Shown piece after piece: positions 17,928-25,159 of a stretch of DNA of 40,829 nt. This stretch comes from Cyclobacterium lianum (GTDB taxonomy: Bacteria; Bacteroidota; Bacteroidia; Cytophagales; Cyclobacteriaceae): positions 1 to 40,829 of the forward strand of contig NZ_FRCY01000006.1 of assembly GCF_900143075.1 (NCBI RefSeq), read 5' to 3'. The notes under the pieces are model-generated. The model was given only the letters and a program-made list of their open reading frames with translations, did not search any database and had not been told where the DNA came from. Both the position numbers and the translations under genes were made by a program. Positions within the stretch are counted from its first letter, which is position 1, and each line of letters begins with the position of its first letter.

Positions 17928-18329
17928 CTATAACATTCTTGACTTAAGTCCCATAATTGAAATCAATTTTATTTTTGGGAATTCGATTTTTCTCAGAATA
18001 TTAAAATCTTTGTCCTGGGTTACCAGGTAGTCTGCGCCAGCAGCTACTGCGCAGTCACTAAATTTATTATCATCCTTGTCTTTAATGAGGTTCCACTTGA
18101 AGTAAATTTCAATTTTTTCTACATTTGGCAGTTCCATAAGGGCTTGCATTGCTGCCTCTGCTACCTCTTTTCCAATATGTTCCTCAATCTTCTCGGCATA
18201 CTCAGAGAGAATCTCGGTCGTTACGCTAATTTGATAGGAACCTTTGATGAGTTTTTGGAAAATCCAATGGTACGGTGAACGCCTTGATATGGAAACAAGA
18301 AAAACATTGGTGTCTAAAACCACCTTCAC
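17928..18329 (-). CDS. PIN-domain toxin, COG1569-type
   Basis: A 133-residue PIN protein with VVLDTNVFLVSIS (Asp6), EILSEY (Glu43), KDKDDNKFSDCAVAAGADYL (acidic cluster around Asp86-Asp92), and VTQDKDF (Asp106/Asp108). This is the layout of the putative toxin component, PIN family group. Its ATG overlaps the antitoxin stop by four bases (ATGA). It is probably a ribonuclease of unknown target. Confidence 0.9.
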   Translation of the reverse strand: MKVVLDTNVFLVSISRRSPYHWIFQKLIKGSYQISVTTEILSEYAEKIEEHIGKEVAEAAMQALMELPNVEKIEIYFKWNLIKDKDDNKFSDCAVAAGADYLVTQDKDFNILRKIEFPKIKLISIMGLKSRML

Positions 18330-18571
18330 GCTTTGTCACTTTTGTAGGGTGTTCGCATTTTTGATTTCAACAACTTATCAGCGTCCTTGTTTGTCCACCC
18401 TTTTTTTTGCCAGGATTCGTCTGCCAGGTCCATGGCTTTTTCTGCAAAATATTGGCCAATCAACTGTCGAATGGCTATCAGATCCTCTTCTGATACATCT
18501 TGGGCAAAAAGCTTGAGCATTTCCCTTTGCAAATTGCTCAAAGAAGAAGGTTTTGTGTGCTGTGTTTCCAT
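18326..18571 (-). CDS. antitoxin partner of the COG1569-type PIN toxin
   Basis: An 81-residue helical protein (LSNLQREMLKLFAQDVSEED, LIAIRQLIGQYFAEKA, then ADESWQKKGWTNKDADKLL). This pattern is common immediately upstream of COG1569 PIN toxins. The four-base overlap with the toxin gene is a further sign of a coupled pair. No operator palindrome was obvious in the short upstream stretch. Confidence 0.82.
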   Translation of the reverse strand: METQHTKPSSLSNLQREMLKLFAQDVSEEDLIAIRQLIGQYFAEKAMDLADESWQKKGWTNKDADKLLKSKMRTPYKSDKA

Positions 18572-18599
18572 GCGGGTTTAATTTTAACAGCGATTCTGA

Positions 18600-18998
18600 T
18601 TAAAACATGCGGAAGTAACGGCAAGTTCCAGAAAGGATTAATTGCTTAACTGAAGAGTAACCCTTCGATTTCCATTTAACCTGGTTTTTTAACAGGAAAC
18701 GGATCATTAATTCGTAATCGGCTGCTATCTTGTAATCTGTCTGGTAATTCCCGAATTTTTTAAAAAGCTCAGTCCTTGCAAAAAAAGAGGGGTGCGGGGG
18801 CATGTATCCCCAGGCGAACCGGGAAGGCTCCCATTTTTTTGCGGAATACCGCCTGATGATATTATCCTGATGATTTCCTTTGATAAATACGATATCCCCA
18901 ATGGTTGCGTCGATTTCAGGATCTTCAAAGGCCGTTGCGATCTTCGAAAGTACCTTTTCACCATAAAAATAATCATCCAGCCAAAATGCTCGTCTCAA
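18600..18998 (-). pseudogene. fragment of a family 2 glycosyltransferase
   Basis: The reading frame matches the middle of the intact GT2 at 25160-25912: DDYFYGEKVLSKIATAFEDP against DDVFYNNQVLTKVGSAFQDD, and RYSAKKWEPSRFAWGYMPPH against RYSAKNWKPSKFAWGYMPPH. The N-terminal Rossmann-like half is absent and is replaced by repeat sequence. The C-terminus diverges after QVKWK, so it cannot be an active enzyme. The junction with the repeat lies at GATGATT, a sequence present in both partners. It is evidence of recombination between a repeat unit and a lost relative of the intact gene. Confidence 0.85.
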
Positions 18999-19660
18999 AT
19001 TTCCAGCAGGCTTTGAACCAGTGAACCCTTAACCACCTGAGCTGATCTGGCAGCAAGCCTAAAATGCAAAACAGCCTACTTGAAGCCCGAAGCCGATTAA
19101 TTAGGTCACTTTAAATTTTAAGCCCTGAAGGGGCAAAATACCAAAACACAGGGTGAATCCCTGTGAAAGCGTCCGGTATTAATAACAAAAGCCCTGAAGG
19201 GGCAAAATATATTTTTCGATTCATCAACCGGAGACAGAAAAATATTACGCCCCTTCAGGGCTCAATCCGATTGAGTCAATTCCATATCGATGGGCTGCAC
19301 CCATCGCTGGGGTATTCCGCCCTTTCAGGGCTTGAATTTGGCAATTAATTTATCATTAACCGGTGATTGAGCGATTACTACCTTTTCAATTCTCCAACCG
19401 ACTTCCAGTCTTTTAACCCTTAACCACCACAGTTAAATCCAAAAAAAACATTTCCTGCCAGCCTACCCGTTCCTATTCCACCGCCAGCTTCGAGCCTCTT
19501 TAATCCTTAACATCCACGATTGAATCCAGCACCCGCCCCAAAAGCGAAATGGCCAGACCCCAAAGCCCGGCCATTCAAATGCCATTTAAATTTTAATCAA
19601 CCTTCCAGCCAAAAAAAATCTGTGTTAATCTGTGCCCATCTGTGGTGAAGCATTAAACAA
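18971..19660. repeat. repeat-rich intergenic region
   Basis: No gene is seen. 18971-19080 holds 85-bp-type units (CCAGCCAAAATGCTC, then AACCCTTAACCACCTGAGCT). 19119-19335 holds four copies, two of them inverted, of the AGCCCTGAAGGGGC palindrome and a hairpin CACAGGG-TGAAT-CCCTGTG at 19147-19165. 19425-19620 holds two more 85-bp-type units. The part from 19505 is the left half of a duplication shared with 20736 onward. Confidence 0.7.
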
Positions 19661-19808
19661 TTACCCCTTAAACGCCTCAAAGGTCTTTTCAAACCCCTCC
19701 TCTGCACTCAGAGGCTGCTCGTTGCCCAGGGCTTTCAGCAATTTGTCGTTGCTGACCCGGTAGCTTTCGGTGAGCTTCTGCAGGCGTTCGGAATTCAGCG
19801 GCAGGTGC
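19505..19808. repeat. 304-bp direct duplication, left copy
   Basis: Bases 19505-19808 align without gaps to 20736-21039 at a constant offset of 1231, with scattered mismatches. The block covers one 85-bp-type unit, the ATCTGTGTTAATCTGTG phrase and the 3' end of the epimerase gene. Beyond GGCAGGTGC the two sequences part. Confidence 0.85.
19661..19807 (-). pseudogene. 3' fragment of the epimerase gene (copy B)
   Basis: Codons 19807-19661 read HLPLNSERLQKLTESYRVSN, then DKLLKALGNEQPLSAEEGFE and the KTFEAFKG ending, the last 48 residues of the epimerases at 16650 and 20892. Upstream of HLPL the frame runs into unrelated sequence (...SSPHHMILINR), so a longer open frame to 19930 is a chance fusion. 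It has no catalytic or nucleotide-binding part. Its presence right after a MazF-type toxin gene suggests that the toxin-antitoxin pair was inserted within, or duplicated together with, the epimerase end. Confidence 0.88.
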
Positions 19809-19919
19809 CGGTTTATTAAGATCATATGATGAGGTGATGATACGATGAAATATGCGTTATGGCAATACACATAAATAAACCCTTCCTTGGTCCAATGGGG
19901 AAAATCATCACCCATTGCA

Positions 19920-20255
19920 TTATTTCTCAAAAAGACTTTTCACTTTGACCAGGAGTTCATTTTTCGCTAGGTCGGTGAGCTGAGAAATCTTTTTTTTAAC
20001 CAACATTTTTTCCATCGCGAAAATCTTATGCACCCTAACCTGGCTCATTTTTCTCAGTGAAACAGTAATCCTGTTTTCATCAATAAAAAAACTAAATTCA
20101 TCACTTCTCGATGTTGAACTGATTTGGGCTAGAATGATATCCCTGGTATTATTTACTCTTTCACCTGAAATAACCACAGCGGGCCGGCTTTTTGACAGTT
20201 GCCCATCAGAAAAAGGGAAAGGAACAATAACGATTTCACCTTGCCTAAAATCCAT
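19920..20255 (-). CDS. MazF/PemK-family endoribonuclease toxin (first module)
   Basis: A 111-residue protein with the PemK/MazF opening FRQGEIVIVPFPFSDGQLSK, RPAVVISG, and the second half VRVHKIFAMEKMLV of the SH3-like barrel. MazF toxins cut single-stranded mRNA at short sequences and arrest growth. Its ATG follows the antitoxin stop directly (20258-20256, then 20255). Its sequence is only distantly similar to the MazF-like protein at 22040, although the two antitoxins begin almost identically. Confidence 0.9.
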   Translation of the reverse strand: MDFRQGEIVIVPFPFSDGQLSKSRPAVVISGERVNNTRDIILAQISSTSRSDEFSFFIDENRITVSLRKMSQVRVHKIFAMEKMLVKKKISQLTDLAKNELLVKVKSLFEK

Positions 20256-20495
20256 TTATTCAAGAAAACTATCCCAGTGGGCATCATCTTCGTTTTCCCA
20301 ATCTTCATTTAAGGATGATTCTGAAAGCCGCATTGCATGCTGTGTTAAAGCACTTTCGCCAGCATGTTGTGGATGGAGTTGGTCTTCATTTTTCTTTAAT
20401 ACAAATTCCGCAAAGTCAGCTATTTCTTGAATTCTACCTTCGGGGAGTCTTTCTAAAGCTTCAACTGTTCTACGAATTAAACCTTCTTTTGTCAT
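20256..20495 (-). CDS. antitoxin of the first MazF/PemK module
   Basis: A 79-residue protein. Residues 1-38 (MTKEGLIRRTVEALERLPEG, then RIQEIADFAEFVLKKNEDQ) form a helical DNA-binding or dimerisation region resembling DUF2281-type antitoxins. The C-terminus is acidic (EDWENEDDAHWDSFLE), as expected for a toxin-wrapping tail. A strong Shine-Dalgarno (AGGAGG) lies seven to twelve bases ahead of the ATG, unusual for this phylum. The first 39 residues and the 48 upstream bases are shared with the antitoxin at 22366. Confidence 0.85.
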   Translation of the reverse strand: MTKEGLIRRTVEALERLPEGRIQEIADFAEFVLKKNEDQLHPQHAGESALTQHAMRLSESSLNEDWENEDDAHWDSFLE

Positions 20496-20543
20496 GTCTT
20501 CCTCCTTTTCTGAAATATACGGTTTTTTAAGATTTTGTTTACA
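20496..20543 (-). promoter_or_regulatory. promoter/RBS block shared by both MazF modules (first copy)
   Basis: These 48 bases are identical to 22591-22638. On the minus strand they contain TATATTTC, a near match to the Bacteroidota -7 box, and AGGAGG just before the ATG. The identity between two otherwise different modules suggests that one regulatory front end serves both. Confidence 0.65.
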
Positions 20544-20891
20544 ATGCGAATGATCTATTTGGTGATTTTGGATGGTGTTATGATATCGACTTCGACAGGT
20601 TCAACCCACGTGTAGGTGTCCATTTTGGCAGCCTGAGCCGATTTTTTAACTCTTAACCACCAGGTGTGAACCTAAAAAAAATCATCCAGCCAAAATGCTC
20701 ATCTCAAATTTCCAGCAGGCTTCGAGCCAATTAACCCTTAACATCCACGATTGAATCCAGCACCCGCCCCAAAAGCGAAATGGCCAGACCCCAAAGCCCG
20801 GCCATTCAAATGCCATTTAAATTTTAATCAACCTTCCAGCCAAAAAAAATCTGTGTTAATCTGTGGCCATCTGTGGTGAACCATTAAACAA
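20544..20891. repeat. intergenic 85-bp-type repeats and right copy of the 304-bp duplication
   Basis: Two repeat units lie at about 20650 (TTAACTCTTAACCACCAGG) and 20731 (TTAACCCTTAACATCCACG). 20595 carries a GACTTCGACAGGTTCAACCC dispersed repeat. The duplication shared with 19505-19808 starts at about 20736 and continues into the epimerase gene. No gene is seen. Confidence 0.7.
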
Positions 20892-21800
20892 TTACCCCTT
20901 AAACGCCTCAAACGTCTTTTCAAACCCCTCCTCAGCACTCAGAGGCAGCTCGCTGCCCAAGGCATTTAGCAGCTTTTCGTTGCTGACTTTGTAACTTTCG
21001 GTAAGCTTCTGAAGGCGTTCGGAATTCAGCGGCAGGTGCAAACTGTCCCCTACCCTGGCGGCAGCACGGATCAGCCTGGAGGGAATCTTTAACAGACGGG
21101 CCGGCTTGTCCAGGGAGGCGGCCATCATTTGTATGAGTTCATTCGTAGAAAAAACGCCGGAATCGGCTACCTGATAAATGCCCGAGGGAATGTCCTTCTC
21201 CATTAGCCGGAGTATCACCCAGCAGAGATTGTCCACCGAGAGGAAGGAGCGCTGGTTTTCGAAAGCCGCCAGGGGGTATGGGAGGCCTTTTTTAGCAAAG
21301 GCGTAGAGCAGGTTCAGGTTGCCCTTATTGCCCGGCCCGTGGATCATGCAGGGGCGCAGGATACAGACCCGCCTGCCCTCCGGCAAATTTTCCAGGAGGT
21401 ATTCCTCGGCTTTTCGCTTGGACTTGCCATAAACGGTTTCCGGAGCGCAGGGGGAATCTTCGGTAAGCCAGCCTTCTACCCTATCGGCACAGGCCTTGAC
21501 GCTGCTGATAAAAATAAAGGTTTCGGCGGCGGGATCCGCCAGAAAGCGATCGTACAGCTTGCGGGTAAGCTCGTAATTGGCCTCCCAGTAATCCTGTTCA
21601 CCGGATGTTTTTTTCAGGTCATGCGCTTTTCCGGCCAGGTGGATGTAGTGGCCAAAGGACAGGTCATTCTGCTTCCAGAAATCTCCATAGGACAAATCCG
21701 TGGCGGAAGGATTTCTGCTGAGTGCCGTCCAGGGCCTGTCTTTTAAATGCTTTTTCAGGTTCTTCCCCACAAAGCCGGAGGCGCCGGTGATGATGATTTG
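20892..21800 (-). CDS. NAD-dependent sugar-nucleotide epimerase/dehydratase (copy C, uncertain start)
   Basis: This is the least damaged copy, about 300 residues: IIITGASGFVGKNL (Rossmann glycine motif, 21800-21759), FISSVKACADRV, ETVYGKSKRKAEEYLL with the catalytic Tyr-x-x-x-Lys, CILRPCMIHGPGNKGN and a complete C-terminus. Such enzymes make or alter sugar nucleotides for surface polysaccharides and often sit at the end of such loci. The first ATG, at 21770, would cut off the glycine motif. Upstream, codons run open to a stop at about 21900 without any ATG, through GATG-type repeats. A rare ATC start near 21800 or loss of the true start are both possible, so function is uncertain. Confidence 0.8.
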   Translation of the reverse strand, partial: QIIITGASGFVGKNLKKHLKDRPWTALSRNPSATDLSYGDFWKQNDLSFGHYIHLAGKAHDLKKTSGEQDYWEANYELTRKLYDRFLADPAAETFIFISSVKACADRVEGWLTEDSPCAPETVYGKSKRKAEEYLLENLPEGRRVCILRPCMIHGPGNKGNLNLLYAFAKKGLPYPLAAFENQRSFLSVDNLCWVILRLMEKDIPSGIYQVADSGVFSTNELIQMMAASLDKPARLLKIPSRLIRAAARVGDSLHLPLNSERLQKLTESYKVSNEKLLNALGSELPLSAEEGFEKTFEAFKG

Positions 21801-21899
21801 ATGGTTTGATGGTTCGATGGTGGGATGGTGGGATGGTTTGGTGATGTGGTGATTTGATGATATGCTGATGGAATGATTTGACGATGCGATGATGATGGG
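21786..21899. repeat. GATG/GATTTGATG simple-sequence run at the 5' end of epimerase copy C
   Basis: Over 100 bases of degenerate GATG, GATTTGATG and GGGATGGTG repeats abut the first codons of the epimerase. Similar runs lie at the 5' end of copy A (17548-17660), at the breakpoint of copy B (19810-19850) and at 23750-23800. They are positioned at each duplication edge. Confidence 0.75.
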
Positions 21900-22039
21900 T
21901 ACCTGAGCTTATCGGACTGAAAATCAGCCTAAAAAGGCATGCTGTGACGGGTTAAGGAGCGGAATTTAGGTTTTTATTGCTGTAACAAGACTTTGTTCCG
22001 CTGGGTGATTGTTGGCCTTGATTAGGAATTTGTTAAGGG

Positions 22040-22366
22040 TTAACTTATTTTAATTTCAAAAATATGAATCAACTTTTTATGCAACACCTTAATTTCTTTA
22101 AGATTAAGGTTTCCCAATTTCCCTATTACCAAGGATTTATCGATTGTGGCCATCTTTCCTATTCTTACGAGTGAAGGTTTCTTAAGTCCATTTATTGAAT
22201 TTGGGTATAGTAGTATATCGGCCGGTTCCTGCCAGTGTAGCTTCGTAGAGATAAAGCTTACAGTGATGTCTAAAATTCCAACAATCAGTATCAACGCAGG
22301 GCGCTTTTTACTGCCTGTCAGATCGGTGAATGGAAAAGGGATCAAAATGATATCTCCCTGCTGCAT
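22040..22366 (-). CDS. MazF/PemK-like toxin (second module)
   Basis: A 108-residue protein with QQGDIILIPFPFTDLTGSKK and RPALILI at the start and PSLVRIGKMATIDKSLVIGK later, the two halves of the PemK/MazF barrel. It is clearly of the same family as the toxin at 19920 but differs in most positions. Its ATG shares one base with the antitoxin TGA (TGATG). Confidence 0.85.
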   Translation of the reverse strand: MQQGDIILIPFPFTDLTGSKKRPALILIVGILDITVSFISTKLHWQEPADILLYPNSINGLKKPSLVRIGKMATIDKSLVIGKLGNLNLKEIKVLHKKLIHIFEIKIS

Positions 22367-22590
22367 CAGTATTTTTCTTTTAAATCATCTTCATTATATA
22401 AATCTTCCTCATCCTGAAGAAAAGCAAAACTATCTGATTCGCTGACCATTGTTTCTATCCCTTTTTGAAGAATTTGTTCTTCATGTTTTTTAAGTACAAA
22501 ATCCGCAAAGTCAGCAATTTCTTGAATTCTACCTTCGGGGAGTCTTTCTAAAGCTTCAACTGTTCTATGAATTAAACCTTCTTTTGTCAT
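22366..22590 (-). CDS. antitoxin of the second MazF/PemK module
   Basis: A 74-residue protein. Its first 38 residues (MTKEGLIHRTVEALERLPEG, then RIQEIADFADFVLKKHEEQ) differ from the antitoxin at 20256 at only a few positions, whereas the tail (SESDSFAFLQDEEDLYNEDD) is unrelated. This is what one expects if the DNA-binding half was kept or copied and the toxin-binding half exchanged together with the toxin. It has the same AGGAGG ribosome site. Confidence 0.87.
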   Translation of the reverse strand: MTKEGLIHRTVEALERLPEGRIQEIADFADFVLKKHEEQILQKGIETMVSESDSFAFLQDEEDLYNEDDLKEKY

Positions 22591-22638
22591 GTCTTCCTCC
22601 TTTTCTGAAATATACGGTTTTTTAAGATTTTGTTTACA
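22591..22638 (-). promoter_or_regulatory. promoter/RBS block shared by both MazF modules (second copy)
   Basis: Identical over 48 bases to 20496-20543, with the same TATATTTC -7-like box and AGGAGG. Upstream of it the two modules differ. Confidence 0.65.
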
Positions 22639-22913
22639 TTATGCCTGGTGAAAGTTAAGGGTTAAGGGTTAAAACTAAACAGTTAACCGATTAAACAATT
22701 AACCCCTTTCGAATCCAACATACATCAACCTTCAGGATCTACGAAAAACACCTCACCAGCTGATACGCAATCCTAACCTATCGACTATACGTTGGCGGTT
22801 GGAAGTTAGCTATTGGCTGTTGGCTGGACCAAAAGCTAAAAGCAGAAGTCCAAATCTAAAATTCAATCACCGACACGAACTTGAAAAAACACGTACCAAA
22901 CACTATACGAAAC
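22639..22913. other. intergenic region with GTTAAGGGTTAAGGGTTAA motif
   Basis: No gene is seen. 22658-22680 has the repeat core in tandem, and 22685-22720 has its complement (TTAACCGATTAAACAATTAACC). Around 22795-22850 is a GGTTGGAAGTTAGCTATTGG simple repeat. Confidence 0.5.
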
Positions 22914-23450
22914 CTAAAAATCTTTTAACTGCTTCGCCAGCTTCCCTGCCTTTTCATAAACCGTCGGATTTTCTCTGATGGCGAACGATTCATTGAAATT
23001 CCGGATGGTATATGCTTGCTGAATCAACTGTTTGTCGGAAAGTTTATGGTGCAGCTGCATCCAGTCCAACACTTCGGTCCAGCGCCAAATTTTGGTTTTC
23101 GAGGTCAGGCCTGAGACCGGAACAGGAAAAGCTCCGTTCCCTCTGGCTCCGGAAATCAGCAAGCGGATGGATTCTTTGGACCTGCCCAATCGTCTGGCGA
23201 TTTCTGCAGCAGTAACCAAATCTCCTGGTTCAACACTACTCACCGGAATTCCTGCGTTTTCAACATCCAAAATAGCACTCAGGATAGCTGTTTCAAAGGA
23301 CTCCCCTTCCCGATCAAAATCCAAATAAGCGGTCTGCTCACGAAAATAAAGCAAGGCATCATCGCAGCCCCCTTCAAACAATTTGGTTTCTAAATCATCG
23401 GAAGGCTTTAGCAAACCCTTTAGCACCAATGTAAATTGAAAATTTAACAT
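22914..23450 (-). CDS. helix-turn-helix DNA-binding protein, probable antitoxin/regulator
   Basis: A 178-residue protein. The N-terminal 80 residues (LNFQFTLVLKGLLKPSDDLE, then LYFREQTAYLDFDREGESFE) form an alpha/beta region. Residues 84-140 (LVTAAEIARRLGRSKESIRL, then KTKIWRWTEVLDWMQ) are a clear MerR/excisionase-like helix-turn-helix with wing. It follows the HicA-like gene by two bases, so the two form an operon. The layout, a small RNA-binding-like protein plus an HTH protein, resembles HicA/HicB, with the N-domain in the HicB position, but I do not see HicB homology strongly enough to name it so. Confidence 0.75.
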   Translation of the reverse strand: MLNFQFTLVLKGLLKPSDDLETKLFEGGCDDALLYFREQTAYLDFDREGESFETAILSAILDVENAGIPVSSVEPGDLVTAAEIARRLGRSKESIRLLISGARGNGAFPVPVSGLTSKTKIWRWTEVLDWMQLHHKLSDKQLIQQAYTIRNFNESFAIRENPTVYEKAGKLAKQLKDF

Positions 23451-23452
23451 GT

Positions 23453-23701
23453 TTAATCCTTTACAGCTACTTTATGGTGGGGACAATTGTCAACCACCCG
23501 CTTAATTTGCCTGGCATGAGCCTCCTTATTTTTTGGGGTGCTCCATACAGAAATGATACAACCCTCTCTACTATTTTCACGACAAAACAACCTGCAAAAA
23601 GCATGTGAACTTCTTCCTGCTTCAACTATTCTCCAATCTTTTTGCAACGCATACTCAATCGCCTCTTGAATGTCTTTGCTGGGATGCTTTTTATTGGCCA
23701 T
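23453..23701 (-). CDS. small HicA-like protein, probable toxin
   Basis: An 82-residue basic protein. It reads SKDIQEAIEYALQKDWRIVE, HAFCRLFC, GCIISVWSTPKNKEAHARQI, then KRVVDNCPH. The pattern (helix, strand, conserved His, ISVWSTP, HARQI) is that of small dsRBD-like proteins related to HicA mRNA interferases. Such proteins usually precede an HTH partner, as here. The His in the segment SSHAFC would be the catalytic candidate. Activity is inferred from the family and layout. Confidence 0.72.
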   Translation of the reverse strand: MANKKHPSKDIQEAIEYALQKDWRIVEAGRSSHAFCRLFCRENSREGCIISVWSTPKNKEAHARQIKRVVDNCPHHKVAVKD

Positions 23702-24250
23702 GACAAAATTAACAATTTTGTTGATTTAAGTCAACGCGTCTTTTTCATTATTTGATGATCTGATGGTTCAATGGCAGGATGATTAATTGATGAAGGACTC
23801 GAGTGGTGAAAACCAAACCCCGACAGGGGTGGTAGGATTGTAACTCCGGGTAAGCCGAGGGACGAGGTGCAACCCGGGGTAGTTGGAGCCTCGCGTTTCC
23901 TGCATTGGCTATCCAGCGGCTCAATAGTGAAGCTGAATTTTCGCCAATGCCCGGTAAGGGTCGATTCCAGGTTGACGCAGGTGGCAGGACGAAGGTTAAA
24001 TGTGGTAAGAATCGCTTATTCCTTCCGTACTTTTGGCCCCGATTCGCTGCGCTACTCGGGACAGGCTTTGACCCAAAAAGTACCAAACCTACCTATCGGT
24101 AGGCAGGAAAGTCAAGGCACAAAAATCCTTCCCCCCGCAAACCTCCCGCACCCCCGGTTTTGTGCCGGCCCTCCCGCTTTACTCATACATATATGTTCTA
24201 TCAAAACTACCAGGCACAACCGACTGACCTATAACCCTTAACCACCCGAT
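23702..24250. repeat. GATG run and multi-copy intergenic element (copy 2)
   Basis: 23750-23800 is a GATG-type run. From about 23811 to 24235 is an element of about 420 bases that recurs at 24415-24825: CCCCGACAGGGGTGGTAGGA, CCGAGGGACGAGG, TTTCCTGCATTGGCTATCCA, GGTCGATTCCAGGTTGACGC, AAAAAGTACCAAACCTACCT, CAAGGCACAAAAATCCTTCC, and ATCAAAACTACCAGG near the end. Short open frames in it shift between copies, and I consider them non-coding. Confidence 0.8.
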
Positions 24251-24850
24251 TAGGACTGAGTGACGGGGGACTAAGAGACTGAGTGACTGAGAGACGAAGG
24301 GACTTAGGGATAGACGGAGCGAACGTACAGGATTTTTTAGTCACTAAGAACACAAAGAACCACGAAGGGCACAAAGGAAATTCCGCTGTTCGGGATTTGC
24401 CATCTCCCTTGTGAAATCCAAACCCCGACAGGGGTGGTAGGATGATAACCCCGGGTAAGCCGAGGGACGAGGCGCAGCCCGGGGTAGTTGGAGCCTCGCG
24501 TTTCCTGCATTGGCTATCCAGTTGCTCAATAGTGAAGCCGGCTTTCCGCCAATGCCCGGTAAGGGTCGATTCCAGGTTGACGCAGGTGGCAGGACGAAGG
24601 TTAAATGTGGTAATAATCGCTTATTCCTTCCGTACTTTTTGGCCCAAAAAGTACCAAACCTACCTATCGGTAGGCAGGAAAGTCAAGGCACAAAAATCCT
24701 TCCCCCCGCAAACCTCCTGCACACTCCCGATAAAAATCGGGACAGGCTCCGGTTTTGTGTCGCCCTGCCCGCTTTCCTCATACAAAGAAGTTCTATCAAA
24801 ACTACCAGGTGCGAACAAATGTCAAGATCTCACACCTGCCACTGGTACCC
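24251..24850. repeat. GACTGAG simple repeats and multi-copy intergenic element (copy 3)
   Basis: 24251-24320 are GACTGAGTGACG/GACTAAGAG repeats as at 14415. 24325-24400 matches 14540-14600. From 24415 to 24825 it repeats copy 2 with high identity. It differs by an insertion or deletion near 24640-24660 and by an extra CCCGATAAAAATCGGG hairpin at about 24726. Confidence 0.8.
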
Positions 24851-25140
24851 TTAACCCTTAACCACCAGGTTTGAACCTAAAATAAGTCATTCTGCCAAAG
24901 TGCTCGTCTCTATTCCCAACAGCCTTCGAGCCAATTAACCCTTAACAACCAGGGTTGAATCCAAATTAAGGGCTGACTGCCAAATAGCCACGATGAATAC
25001 CACAGCCAGTTCCGAACCTCATTAACCCTTAACCACAACGGTTCAATTCAAAATCAGACATCCTGCCAAATTGCCCGTTTCAAATTCCCAACGGACTTAG
25101 AGCCAATTAACTACTAGCCATCAACAATGAATTCAAAAAA
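24851..25140. repeat. four tandem units of the 85-bp TTAACCCTTAAC repeat
   Basis: Cores occur at 24851, 24935, 25022 and a decayed one at 25106, spaced 84, 87 and 84 bases. Each unit reads roughly core, ACCACSGTTNAA, then TCNTGCCAAATNGC, then TTCGAGCCAA before the next core. The array lies directly behind the last glycosyltransferase gene of the polysaccharide locus. Confidence 0.8.
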
Positions 25141-25159
25141 ATACGCATATATTCCCAAG

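Noticed and set aside
19661-19930. An 89-residue novel protein
   Set aside because: Its last 48 residues are the end of the epimerase and the first part is unrelated intergenic sequence; it is a chance fusion.
23867-24861. Several 60-140 codon open frames in the multi-copy element
   Set aside because: They change frame and ends between the nearly identical copies, so they are not conserved as proteins.
14400-25150. Insertion sequence or integrative element as cause of the rearrangements
   Set aside because: No transposase, integrase or terminal inverted repeats with target duplication could be found; repeats and microhomology explain the joints.
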